From the NCBI GenBank assembly GCA_013407085.1, contig JACCGJ010001929.1:1-64000 (forward strand): a DNA stretch of 64,000 nt. The letters run 5' to 3'. Within the stretch, counting starts at the first letter, position 1, and every line of letters begins with the position of its first letter. A program made the translations under genes and the position numbers. The notes under the pieces were generated by a model. That model was not told the DNA's origin and searched no databases. It worked only from the letters and a program-made list of their open reading frames with translations. Origin of the DNA: Atriophallophorus winterbourni. Its lineage: Eukaryota; Platyhelminthes; Trematoda; Plagiorchiida; Microphallidae. This document shows, piece after piece, positions 48,426-60,880 of the stretch.

Positions 48426-51400
48426 AACAATACGATGTGTAAATTAAACATCTCGGGTAGCTAACGTAGCGCTGATAATTTTCTCTCGATGCAGTATTAC
48501 GTCACTGGTGAGAATCCCGGTTCACTTTCATTCGCACCTTATTGCCAATGAAAAGATGTCAGCGTTTGACACCCGATGGCACATTTGCACACGTCAAACC
48601 ATCAGGATAAAAGATCTTTCACTTGGTTTTGAGAATTTCACAGGCGTATCTGCTTATATACACGAGAATTGATTGTGCACATCGTAGAGGTGGAATTTCA
48701 TCAGCTATCTGTCCAACTGTCACTGACGCTTGTCAGTTCTGTTGGGTAGGCATGGATGTGGATGGATGCTGTGAATTAAGGCTTATCGGTAGCTAAAAAC
48801 TGACTGTGCAAGTTTGAGGGCTTCGTGTTACACCTGTACATCTGACACAAAGTGTAAACACATTGGTCAAAGCATAGATACGAGGTATGAATTGGTACAC
48901 ATTTTTATGGGATGTGTAAGAGGTGGTGAATTTTTTCAATTATTAAAACATATTTCAGAAAGTATATTACGATTTTTGACTCGTTAGAATCGCAAATATG
49001 TTCGAATCATCAAAATTGACTCTGATTGCTTCGGACATAGAGCACCAGTAAAATTATTAATAACAATACCGGATTTTGAATAACTATAACGGTTTTGCGT
49101 TTGAAAGGCATTCGTATCCATGACCTTCAATTGATATTCGTCAAAAAGTATTAAAGCTTCAAGATCCAATATGTTTAGTTCCTCGGGTGCGTCTTGAAAC
49201 TATTGGTCACTTATAAGGCCTTTTGTATCTCATCTTCGTCTCTACGGGCTGACGCCAAACGGCCAAAAACCGGTTTTCGAGTGCAAATGCTACGCAATAT
49301 ATTTTAGTCTACTTGATCTACAAACCACCATAATTGCGTGACTATTGATGATATAAAATCCAAAATATGTTATTCTAATCGGGAAGCAAACTATGTAATG
49401 AAAATGTTTCTTAGTCAATGTTCAACGCTGGAATAATTTGCCAAGAAAGTTTTCGCGTTTTTTCTCAGGAATGAATTTACTGATACAAAAGAAACCTACG
49501 TTGAATCACACAAAATTATTTTATAAATGGATTTGACATTGACTCTGCTCCTAATAAGCAATGCACCATTTAATCGATATTGGGGTAAAAATTGATTGAA
49601 TTTCCGGCACTTCTGCATAGTTCGAACTGACAGAAATCATGCTAATCTGAGAGGAAGCAAGCCAGAATTTTTTAAAACGAATGCCATGCTATGAAGTACT
49701 ACATGATGTCGCATATTGCATTGTATCTAACAGGGTCCTACGATGTATAGTTAAAAAATTTCAGTTGCTATATTAGTAAGCATTCAAAACCCGTATTTAA
49801 TCCCGACAGAAAATAATCGAGACGTTCAATTACACATTTGATTTTTAGTGTTACGTATGCTTTATCCGAAATTCTATTTACTTTATATTAAAAATACACT
49901 TTTCACAATTGATTAAACAATAAACAATGTAGTCTTCGTAAGTATATTTGTAGCTAGTCACGTAGGTGCGGTATTAATTTAAGGTTAAGTTTTGCATTGT
50001 GTTTGAACTTAGATCCTCGATATAATTACATGAAAAATTGGTGCCCAACTGTAGTTTTTGAGGGTTGGTATCGAGATTACTGCTACGCTTCCTACTATCG
50101 AAGTCTGAGTATAGCATTTCCTTGAAGCGAAATTAATGATTTAAGTGGAAATTACTGTCATTGCCTTTGAAGTTCTTATGCGACTTCAAGTCTAATATTG
50201 TAACGTTAGGGTCACTATCATTTAAGAGCAACCTACACCAAGTGGTCGGAAAATAATTGATACAGCGGTGAGTGATAATGTTTAATTCGAGAAAGATAGG
50301 TTTCAACATTTTTCGCATAATCGTTTTTTATTCTATCCTGATAGAACATTGAGTGTAGTCTAATTAAATCTGCAATGAAAATTATTTTTTTCGAAATTGC
50401 AGCTGCTTTATGCACTGTTAGCGTTTGCAGTAACTATTGATGTGCGACAAATTTCTTTAATCGATATTCATTAGCAAATAGAAAATGTGTATTTGCAGCA
50501 TTTCCGTGAAACTCACCCAAGAGCGAGTTTGTGCTGTCTCAACTCCTGTATTTGAGCATTTGTGACGTGGTTTGAAAAAGTGGAGGAATCATAGTAAATG
50601 TTGGGACTTTGAGTTTATTCCTGAATCAAAATGGCAAAGCCGGCCTCATGCAATCTCGTGAACACAATGAAAACATGAATGTTGTGAATATGATAATGTC
50701 GAACAATATATTCGCTTTTTTGCTAACTTTATGTTAACAACAACACCTGACCTTAACATAATTAATTTACGTAGTTTAAACAATTTCAATTATTACATAG
50801 TAACTTCAAGTGAAAACGGGATAAAAATTGGTGTAGAGCCAAAAGAAATATGGTTAAATTAATCTTAATTTCTATAAAATTAATGTAAACGAATAAGGTC
50901 GTGCTTATTATCCTTGTAAAAATTGTTATTAAAGTTAGGTTCTCATGGTATGTCTGCATGCATATATGAGAGCACACGCCTGATCCATGCAAATTGCCGC
51001 ACATTTATTGACTGCGCGTGTGCTAAGATATTGTCTAGACACACATGAGAATAATAAAGAAATGGCAGTAAGATTCCAGCGTGTTTCCGCTTGCAGCTCA
51101 CTAACTGTGGCAAATCAATTTAACACGGTGTTACCTGCACAGTACTCTAATACTGAACAATTGCACATCCTTGCAAAGGTTCTCAGGGTAGATTACTTTC
51201 GATCCAGAAGGGTTTGGACGAGAATAGACGTGATGATTTTCCTCTCTACAATTATACCCTGCTATATTTCAAAACATTTGCGTTAACTATGGTTTTGATT
51301 TGTCTGTACAATCAGAGAAAATGCCAATGGAAAACGTAATAAATGTGCGGCTTTTAGTGTGTAAAATAAATTAAATAATAGGAGAAATTCTACATTTTAT

Positions 51401-53520
51401 CGTCGCCTGAAAACTGGCGTGAAAATTGAATTTTGTTAGTTATTTGAAAAAATCACGCGCGTTGCTGCTGTGCGGGCGAAAAGGTAACCAACCCTCGAAA
51501 TACACACTCTAGTATGACATTTGGTTTGTCACAAACCAATCAAGACACCATCCATGACACATCTCTGTTAAAAGTAAGTGAAACAGAACCACATGTGGTC
51601 GAATAGACACTTTGTTTAATTGAAAATCGGATTAATCAAGATGAGGGTGTACGCTTATTGTTTGCTTTCTGGCGTACACACACGGCTATCCAAATTCGAT
51701 TCCATGTCAAGTATTCACTCACCAAACAGTCTTCAGTTCGCTCGCGACTGTCAAGTATGTGACATTCCGCGGAAACTGCTGCCAGCGTAAAAGAATGACA
51801 GTTTAGTCTTGAAACATTGCGTGAAAATTTAAGTTTATAAAGTAACAAACACAAAATAATAGAAAATATCTTTTTGGAAGCGGTTGCCATATTTGCATAG
51901 ATCTAGAATGTGAGATAATAGCTTAGATGTTTAGAATAACTATATGGAATACTGCAAATATGTACATATTAACTAGCATATAAACTAACTAGATTTGAGG
52001 AAAATCAGAGAGTATAATAACTGAAGTGGGATCATCCTTATTTGACATGTTTTTTTAAAAAAAATGTATATTTAATTTTGTGTGGTCGAATTAATAGTAT
52101 CGCTGAAAATTCGTGTACTCGAATAAAGCCATTTCTTCTTCTTCTTCTAGCACGTGTATGAGTAAATAAAATGTGCATTTGTGAATCTTCCATTAAAAAA
52201 TTGTCATACATGAAAAAAATATTTAATTATTAGATGCTATCAAAAATTGTTGATACCTACCGGGAAATTTAATTAATTTTTTCGCGCCAAAACCATTGCA
52301 TTTTATATTGCATTTAAAAAGACATTTTTACTACTTACCGATAAAAGTAGTTTAAATGTTCATTCAATAGATACTTGTAATGAATTTAGTGTGAATATCA
52401 AAATTTTCTTGAGTTTGTCCGTGCCAAACTGTTTAACGGTAGCTCCGAAGTATAAAATGTTCTCCAAATTCCTGCAGTTTCATGTTTGAGTGAACCTATA
52501 CTTATTGTATCGACTTAAGAATGCATTCAGCCAGAAAGCGATAGCGACATGTAAGTGCTGGGGTCGAGACCACACAAATAACGGTATATTTCCATTTATT
52601 TGGTGGCTTGAATTAGATCCGCTTTCAAAATCTGTCATCCAAATACGGGCAATGACATAAGAATACAGCGACTGTCAATGATAGCGTTACTTTGCTTACT
52701 TGTAATTAGTTGTATTTTGTTTGGTACGACTGGAAAGCTACTCAGCTCATGACAGAAATTATTGTTAATGGAACAATAAAACGTTGAAACGTCACATTTG
52801 AATCCAAAATGAAACATGATTTTATGTTTCAGTGAAAATCAATCTAACAAATTGTCCGATGCTTTATTAATAATATATGTTTTCATTTTAAACGGCGTGC
52901 GAAAAAGTTCCGGAAGAGCTCAGAAACAGTGGGATTGATGCGTGTAGTCCAAATCATTCTGTTACAGTGTGTGTATAAATGCATTCAACAAAGGTTAATG
53001 AAAATATTTGGCTTAGGTATATTACTTTAAATCATTGTTTCTTTGACCTTGATACAGTGTTTAGTCGGTGAAAATTTATAATGTGTTTTCTCGTAAGCAT
53101 GCGTACGTGCCCACTCATATGCAAATAGCTCGTTGTCAATTGTTCTTATTCACTACAATGCGTAAGTTACGTTCATTTAATCGAGAGATTGCTATTTAAA
53201 CTCTGAGCTACCCTTAGTCGTTTTGATAATGAGTGTTCGCGCATGTCAGAATATGACTTGCTAGTTAGCATCCCGGCGTTGTTGGGTTATTACAAATATA
53301 TACTGAACTGTCCATGAGGCCAATGGTAGTTGGAGTTAGCTTAGACAGCATATGAAGCTAAATGAGACTTATTCCTTCATTTTCGGAAAATTGGGATTAA
53401 CACTGAGACAAAATCATGTTCGAGTGTCGCAACAGACATATTTTTGCTGTCATCATACATAAAGCTGGTCGTCTAGCTTGGGCTGAGTAAGGAAATTTCA
53501 GTAATTCAAACTTTTGAAAG
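48426..53520. other. AT-rich gene desert
   Basis: Five kilobases with only short unrecognised frames. The longest, 99 codons on + at 50987-51286, lacks any motif. A 9-bp inverted repeat (AGCACACGC 50971-50979, GCGTGTGCT 51016-51024) is the only structure noted. Confidence 0.5.
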
Positions 53521-53527
53521 TAAGACT

Positions 53528-53765
53528 TTAGTGATGAGTGTTGCTCACATCCCCCGAAATTGCACTCCACTACCGGTTTCTGGCTGTTTGCCGTTATCAG
53601 GTGGAGACAGGAAGATTAGGTTCAGTGAGCCTTGAAACAGTGGATAAATAGTAAACAAGTGTATACTTGAATGCAACTGTTGCATAGGGTTAGCACAACG
53701 AACCACCATGTTCATACACAGAATCACATAGTGACCGTGGTCAAGCAGTCAAGGCGCTTATGGAT
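53528..53765 (-). repeat. Family B repeat with complete hammerhead-like fold
   Basis: On the minus strand: CTCCAC (complement of 53601-53606), CTGATAA (53600-53594), CGGC-AAACA-GCCA (53593-53581), GAAA (53580-53577), CCGGTA, then GTGGAG (53570-53565). The CTCCAC and GTGGAG arms pair perfectly as helix I, and ACCGGT is a self-complementary, loopless helix III with A at the cleavage position. The only core departure is G8 to A. The upstream 5' part (53765-53610) matches 46150-46060. Confidence 0.75.
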
Positions 53766-54544
53766 GACGAAATTGGCAATGTTTAAAAAGGTCGTCGAAA
53801 TGAAAATGCCAGTAGAATCTGTTGCTGATCTATTTGAATTTTGGATTTGAAGATAGACTAATTAAAATATTTCCATACCTAACCATAGTACCGCTTTAAA
53901 TCGATCTGGCCTAAAAAAGTAAGCATAATGAAGTACATGGCATTTTGAAATCAATTCGAATGTTAGAAATAGCTTCATATTTCTGGCCTTCCAACGATTT
54001 CCAGATTCATAATTTGTACTCACTGGGACCTATAATTGCGTTTACGGAATTGATTATAATATGTTTGGGACCGATCGTGTATTTTTGAGGTAAATAAATG
54101 TATGTGCAATCGGTTAGAGCAGTTTTTAGTAACTTTTTGCTTCTGACACAGAAGCTTCGCCAGAAAAAGGGTAAGGTAGAGACAAATGTGGTGGGGTGAC
54201 ATCTTCTTACTCATGTTCCCTTGTCCTGACTATCAAAATTGGTCTGACAGATCTTCTTTTACCAAAAACTGCTTTAACCGATTGCACACAAATTTATTTC
54301 CATCGAGCTCACGGAAGTTTTTGGAAAAATTCTTTATAAAGCAAGTAGCAATTTATATTTCGCTCAAAACCGGTGAAGATCAGACGAATGAGATAATCCT
54401 TAAATAATATACATCCTGTTATTTAAACCAGAAGCTGTATGTTTAATTTTGAGCAAATTTGTTGCGCACGTTCACCTTCAAGTGTAGCATTGTGATAACA
54501 AATTTCGAAAATAGTCACAACGACATTTTTGTCCATGTATCATA

Positions 54545-54620
54545 AAATTCCCTCACGCTCACCACTTGACCGGTTTCGTGTTGATGGCATCTATACGATC
54601 AGGTAGGAACCACACGCATC
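54545..54620 (-). repeat. Family A repeat fragment
   Basis: On the minus strand CCTACCTGATCGTATAGATGCC (inserted or altered), then AACACGAAACCGGTCAAGTGGTGAGCGTGAGG. GAAACCGGTC is exact; the CTGATGA half is disrupted. Confidence 0.6.
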
Positions 54621-54779
54621 CACTTGATCTGAAGCACTGAAGTAATATTAAACAAATATTGAACCTTGGAACACCTTCTTCATTAATCTGGTAATGACAT
54701 CCAGTCCAATAAAATGAGGACATTCTTCTGGATTAGCTTAAATATATCATCTTGAACAAGCTGTACATATTACGATGTA

Positions 54780-54905
54780 TTTCCATCACCCACCACACGG
54801 GTCAGGATTAAACATGATGAGCGCTGGTCTCACAAAGAAGGAGACTCGGATATGGTTCGCCTGTCGAGGGGCGTGTGATGGAAATACATGCAAATAGTGA
54901 TCATT
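54780..54905. repeat. Degenerate head-to-head family A pair
   Basis: Terminal TTTCCATCAC and GTGATGGAAA are inverted. The interior carries GGTCAGGATTAA and the right end ACATGCAAATAGTGATCATT, all family A edges. Confidence 0.5.
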
Positions 54906-57009
54906 GTGAATGAAATTTTAGTCATGTAGGCCCTGTTCAACAATGGCTCCATATTTTTAATTTGATTACCATTTCTCCATGTATTCAATGTATCCATATA
55001 CCGGTCAAACATTCATTGTCTGGTGAATGCCAGAAGCATTGAATCCGGTCTTGGGACGTGTGTGCAAATATGGATATAAAGATATCGGTCGATATCGACC
55101 ATGGATGTGCAACACAAGCATATGACATTTTTATACACCACAGCCTGAGTTTTCATCCTAAAGCAATTTTCGAGAGCACTGAACTAAATGGAACGCGCAC
55201 CATTGGATCATTTTTGGAAATGGGAGCTTATCCATTAAAGATCTAACATCTATGACAACATTTAGATTACTAAAATTATAGTATTTTAAATTTTATCAAT
55301 CAAATTCACAACGGTATCGTTTTATGGCGATTAAGTCAAAAGTGTTGGTTCATATCCATCAATATATCGGTTTGTTATCCTAGATTAACACATTCTTCCT
55401 TGCTATGCTTCAAGAAAAATATATTTCGCTCTCACGTAATAACCGTTCAAATGGACTTTGGTCTAAAATCATTCTCTCAAAAATTAACTTCGGTTAACTA
55501 ACTCGGCAACAAAGATGAGTCCTTTGACGGCTGAAATCAATCTCACATAAATAAATTAAACTTCACTGGACGAATGTTTCCCCACAGGCAACAAAAAGCA
55601 GATGTGAATAATTCCCTGTTATCATTTTGGTTGTCATGTGATGACCCCTCCAATCTCTATTTGCATTCAGGCGAGGGAAGGCCACACAAATTGAAACACT
55701 ACAGGCGTAAGAATGAAGCTGGCCGACAGATTAGATATTGTTGCCATGGCTGGACGAACAATCAGTTTGCCCGCGTAGTCAGCTTAGGTCAACCTATAAG
55801 GGGGCGGAGCACGTGGCCGCAAATCGTGTCTGCATGTCGGTCTACTTGGATATCAATCGAATCATCAACAACCACGAAATCTTCAACGGTCCCACATTGC
55901 TGTGCAAACTCTAATTGTTATCACTTGACATTTCTGACCTGAAGCACTCCCCACACAATCTGTATGTGTGCACGCGGACGTACAAACAAAAGCCTGGGGC
56001 GTAAAATCGGAATAATAATTTCCCACGAAAAGCACCACCTGTCGTCCGGTTATGCTCTCAAACTGACGGCAACACATTGATATATCGGTCCAACAAAGTG
56101 TGGGAAAATGGGAAAAAACATCATCTGTCATGGTACAATTACTGCGTTTTAGACGTTAAAAATCGATTTTTCGCAAGAAACGCTAGTGATTAATTAAGAG
56201 TAAGAAATGGTTGAACCTCTGGTTCGAAAGCTCGCAATAGATGGATATTTGATACTGGAAAACTTCGGTAGGCTATAGAATAAAGAACTGATAATCAAAA
56301 CAGTATGGATCATTTTACTTTTAAACTTAAATGCGGTGTTTCTATTAGTGGCATTTGATTTCCCGCATTGCATTGAATGACACTGCCTAATTTAACAAGC
56401 ATATCGGAACAAGGTTTAACTTTCCTAACCTAATGTCCAGCATATGATGAACAATAGTCTGAATTTACTTTTAATAGTTCAGACCTACTAGCGTGGAAAA
56501 GACTCTATTATCTCAGCTTCTAAATCACGCCTGACCTGTTGTGTTACTCAAAGTTTGGGCAAAATGCGGGAGTTTAATAAGTAATTGATAACAACGCTTT
56601 TGATTTCACAAATTTTTCATGTCGAATTGGGATATTTCCATTTATGTTAACATTTGAGGCTTTTGAAGCCAGGGCATATGGATGAAGTAAGTAAAACTAA
56701 TAAGCATCGCCCAATACGGATTACATTTTAATACTATAAGATATGCACACAACATTAATGCAGCACAACATTAATTGCTAGCAACGCGAGCTTGAGTAGC
56801 TAGAGTTGATGGGCATAATGATTTTTTCATTGAATTATGTCCCCTAATCTAGAATGAAATTGTTGTTGACCTCGTGATTAAACCTTTTGAGTCGGAAGTA
56901 ACAATTTCTTCCACAGCGTTCATAGAGATATGCAGTACTCGTTCGGTAGGGTTAAGAGGTTTAGAGGGCGATATCAGTATCTGTGGATTATATTTCGCAT
57001 TGTACCCGA

Positions 57010-57190
57010 AAAGTGAACGGTCTTAATAAACCTATTCCCAACAGCTTTCATATCTCTTTTAAAAACGTCTTTGTAGCGATGTTAAATCCTTTGCCACTGT
57101 TTCAGGACTTATTGAATTGGTTCTTATAGTCTCCATTTTATTTCAACGCGGTTACACCGGTAGCCTAGAAGCGCTTTCCAAAAGTGATCA
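57010..57190 (-). mobile_element. RTE-like linker scrap
   Basis: AGCTTTCATATCTCTTTTAAAAACGTCTTTGTA resembles the linker region complementary to CGTTTTCAAAAGAGATATAAAAGCTCTTGG in the 41040-41990 copy. Short and diverged. Confidence 0.5.
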
Positions 57191-57629
57191 TTACAATAAA
57201 ATTAATTGCACACTGCGCTTTGCGCCTTCCATTTTTATCGGATATGAAAGTTAACACTTCACAACTACACTGGTTCATTAAAAAGTTTCCGTGTTGACAC
57301 ATGCAGAGGTATTCTTTATTGCAAAGTAGCGATTATACGCAATGTGATGAATGCTACTGGATTATCGGTTCTAAGGCTGCGTGTTTCAATTTTAACCTTG
57401 ACTAATGTACTCATTGATTTGTCAACCACAAGCAACACGATAAGGCAATCTCGCGCCATGAAAACCTCCGAATGATTGCAATCATCTCGCTTTGTTTGAG
57501 CATTCGAATGTTGCCATCGTCGTCAGGTGAACATTCGTTTACTTGAAATCATTAAACAGCATGCTGGAAGCAGAAACTATTCAGCTAAATTTAAATTGGT
57601 GCGACGAAGATACTTTAATCAATTTACAC

Positions 57630-57700
57630 TTGTATGTCATTGTTGGATATGGTTGGTGCGACCAACCCGTGCAATCGCGTGTCCAAACACGGGTAGATAG
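57630..57700 (-). repeat. Family B-like repeat fragment
   Basis: ACTTGTATGTCATTGTTGGATATGGTTGGTGCGACCAACCC corresponds to 27635-27680. Confidence 0.6.
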
Positions 57701-57734
57701 TTTAAACACATGATCACGAACAAAATGTTCATCT

Positions 57735-57890
57735 TCATGAATTTCCATCACATACACCACACGATTGGTTTCGTGTTATTTGCATTCATCAAGATCCTGA
57801 TCGTATGCTCCGTACCTGAAGAGTGCAAACAGCACGAAACCGGTGGTGGTGTGTGTGTGTGCTGGAAATGTATACAAATGAACATTTAAA
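57735..57890. repeat. Two family A repeats head-to-head
   Basis: The minus-strand copy (57800-57735) reads TTGATGA, ATGC-AAATA-ACAC, GAAACCAATCGTGTGGTG. The plus-strand copy reads CTGAAGA (57816-57822), GTGC (57823-57826), AAACA, GCAC (57832-57835), GAAA (57836-57839), CCGGTGGTGG. They share the centre GATCCTGATCGTATG. The plus copy has a perfect 4-bp helix II. Confidence 0.78.
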
Positions 57891-60059
57891 ATCATGTTTT
57901 CCTCCTAAGCAGTTCGTTTCACTGCACAACTTTGCCTGTAGAACTAGGGAGAGTGCTAAACGTGTACCATTCTGATTTAAAGACATGTTCTTTAGTACTA
58001 ATGCATTTTCTGACAATCACAATACGACCGTTTAAATGTCCTTACGGTTAAGTACTTGGTGTTACTCTCTGGTCAACGTCGGTCACTGAGATATCTATAC
58101 ATCACCATACAGTCCGACAGGGAATATCAATCTTTCCCATAACCTTCAGACAGATATGCAGTGAGGATGTGTGGGGCTCTCCGCTCGGTGAATAGCAGTG
58201 GCGCACTTTCTCAAGCCGTTTCGAGGTGAAGCGTTACATTATTAATCCTGAACAAGCGGCCTAGTGGCATTACACTCCATATTCTGTATCATATACTTCG
58301 CGTAGAATTATAAGTATCAATTTTTTAAATTCTCATGGAAAGTTTGTCCAATGGGTTACATTAAACCAAGAGATTTCACTAGCATATGATAGATCTTCCA
58401 GTAATTAATTCTTTGGAATTTGTTTTAGTTATAAACGACTGTAAACTTACGACGATTTAAATATTTATTTTTATACAACATGAAATTTTTGGTTGAAAAC
58501 AACTGAAAACGGCTTGTCAGCTTAACACAGACAATAGGAATATTCATAGATGGAGTATATTAATTAGAATATTTTAACGAAATGTTCTTCCATCGATTCC
58601 CATATAATCTGCGTTTCAGGTTTAAATGAATGTGCCGTACCAAGTTGTTTCATGTCTATCGTCGCTGAAGCAAACTGCCAAGAAATTTCCAATCCAAATG
58701 TATAACTGTGTGCCTCTTTCTGGGTACCAAAGCACCACTCGCCAGATATCCATTAACTCGGTCAACCAGACTGACTCAACTGTGATTGTGCTGTGGATAA
58801 TCGATATCGGCAGCCAATCAGTGCAGCAATTCATGCAGCCTCTGTTTCTTACGTGCTAGTAAATGATATTCTGACCAGGGTGAAAATTCCGTCGGTCGAG
58901 GCTGGGCCAACAATGACAGATTTACTGTTCAGACATCAGAACGGTTTTTACTAGGTAAAGTAGCAACGGATAAATTTAACAAGCTTTGCTTGTAGACACC
59001 ACAAGACCATAGCTTCGTCAGTGCGTTTATAAAATCTCAATCAACAGCTGTCTTAAAATTTTAGCTTAAAACTTGTCAAACATCCATTGAATGGATCACT
59101 GATGCTTTGCTCTATCCAATCTTATTTGAACACTGGAGGGATAGAGAAACGAACTCAATCAAATCAGTCCTTGCATTGAAAAAACCAACCAAGAATTATT
59201 TTACCAGTTGATGCGCTTCATCGACAATTATTTTATTCCTAGGTACTGCATCGATTTCGCTTTTTACAAGTTAGAAATGAAGTAATAGAGCACGGCTAAT
59301 AAAAGTGAGGAACTTTATTTTAATAAACAACACACATGGTCATAAGTAATCAGATTTAAATATGTCTACAATGTATAGGTGGATTGAATAAGATGAATAT
59401 GTTTGTAACTGTGGAGATTCTTATTTACCAAATCAGCAGAGTGTCGATTCCGCTAAGAGCGAACTTGTTCAGCAAGAAAATATCACCAGCTATCATGGGT
59501 TTTGCGGAGTAGATCGAAGGTAGATGCATGTGTGATCCAGTTGTCTTTGGAGAAATAATAAGTACCCTGGCAAGTTAACACAAATGATTTCAAATTTATC
59601 GGCACTGAATTCGTTATTGTAAAGCGATGCAAACGTCAATAATTACTGACTACTGGCCGTGATGAAAAGGTGACAAGGGCCCGGAATTTTCACCTCGCCA
59701 CGGTTGGAGGTTTTGCAAAATGTGCTCAAACCCACTTTGTGATTGTTTAAAAACTACTGTATCTCACTAGTAATTTATTATTATTTAGGATGAGATTATA
59801 CAACAACAGATTCTTGAGCCTTAATGTCTCATTTTTCTCATAAAATGTATCCACTAGCTTTTTTGTATTTGTATCTCATTCGTTTAGCGTCCCTCATAGA
59901 TAAAATCATCTAGAAATCAAACAGTTCGGAGCAGGCTTTTCCCACTGTGTTGTCAGATTTAAGACGTGAGAATGTATCCTTCTGTGTGTAACTACGTTCC
60001 ACGATAGGTTTGTCTGAAATTCACTTTCTCACACTAGTTACCGAGCTATGTTCTCAAAC
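57891..60059. other. AT-rich, no supported gene
   Basis: A 77-codon + frame at 58626-58859 and its antisense frame are both open but carry no recognised motif. Confidence 0.45.
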
Positions 60060-60498
60060 GAACAGTGAAAAGCAAAACCTTTCCCAGCCCTAGCAGTGTC
60101 GTCTCGCCCACCACCACTTTTGACGATGTGGGCTGCCGTAGTTCGTGGCGTGTGAACACGATCGTGGGAACTAATGTTCTGAACAGCTGCATAGCCAACG
60201 TTATAATTCAGTCAGGGTTCCCACGCTCTCTCACGCTGTCATCTCTTCTCGCATATGTACACGGACATACACGCACGCACACAGACACGTATGCACACAA
60301 ACGTCGTATGAGAGCGCGAGAGACGGTTTTGACTGGCTGTAACCGGACTAAGTCTGTCTCTACTATGTGTAGCGCACACAACGGATACTTATCAGCATAC
60401 TCGGTTGCTTTCAATCCGGATTACTGTTGTATCTCTTTCTTACACGCCGTGAGGACAATTGTGTCCGATTTTCGGGCACTAGTGCGATATCACCACGG
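60060..60498 (+). promoter_or_regulatory. CpG-richer region upstream of the 60499 exon
   Basis: This stretch has many CG dinucleotides and a CA/CG-rich run (about 60255-60320), unlike the AT-rich flanks. Two + frames are stop-free over most of it. It may be 5' UTR, promoter or part of the exon. A 163-codon frame beginning at a GTG is not convincing as protein. Confidence 0.35.
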
Positions 60499-60874
60499 AT
60501 GTTGCTATACCCTCGTCAAGGCATCGAGTTCGGCAGTGTTAAACAGAGAAACTTGAATTCTGACGCTTTGAGCAATTTTGTAAATCGTCTACCCGAGCGA
60601 CCGTGCAAGTATTTCGTTGAACCAGGTGACACGATGATGCAACCAGGTGGTTTCCGATCCTTGCTCGACTCAGAACTGACCAATGTAAGCGGCGATACCT
60701 GCGAGAAGGAAAATGTTGCATTTCCTCGTCTACTGATTCCCACAACATACAAATCGGAAGAAGTCACGCCTCCATCGCATCGTAACGTCAATGGTGACAA
60801 TCCTGTGAGCATCAATTCTACATTAATAGAAAGAGATGACGCGATAACAGGTTCAGATTATTTTGAAAACAAAT
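60499..60874 (+). CDS. Candidate first coding exon of an unrecognised gene
   Basis: The ATG at 60499 opens 125 codons ending at donor T|GTGAGT (60875), phase 1. It is preceded by about 430 bases that are richer in CpG than the surroundings, as expected of a 5' exon or promoter-proximal region. The product is hydrophilic (RPCKYFVEPGDTMMQPGGF, FPRLLIPTTYKSEEVTPPS) with no domain I recognise. The frame is also open upstream to 60427, so it could instead be an internal exon. An AG at 60520 (CGTCAAG) would accept a phase-1 donor such as that at 40026. No continuation exon was identified before 64000. Confidence 0.45.
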
Positions 60875-60880
60875 GTGAGT

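Larger units (their letters stand above)
53766..57629. other. AT-rich, no supported gene
   Basis: Besides the family A pieces listed, it contains an RTE tail (55070-55120, GGTCGATATCGACC at 55087-55100) and a more GC-rich 122-codon + frame at 55574-55942. That frame sits after a fair acceptor (CCCCACAG, 55589) but shows no domain I recognise and may be repeat-derived. An RTE linker scrap is at about 57010-57190 on the minus strand. Confidence 0.45.

Noticed and set aside
55574..55942. 122-codon + frame after a fair splice acceptor
   Set aside because: No domain recognised, no credible donor, and its phase does not fit the 40026 donor; may be repeat-derived.
60065..60556. 163-codon + frame starting at GTG
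   Set aside because: No ATG start, no motif, low-complexity His/Thr/Arg runs from CA/CG-rich DNA; more likely 5' flank of the 60499 exon.
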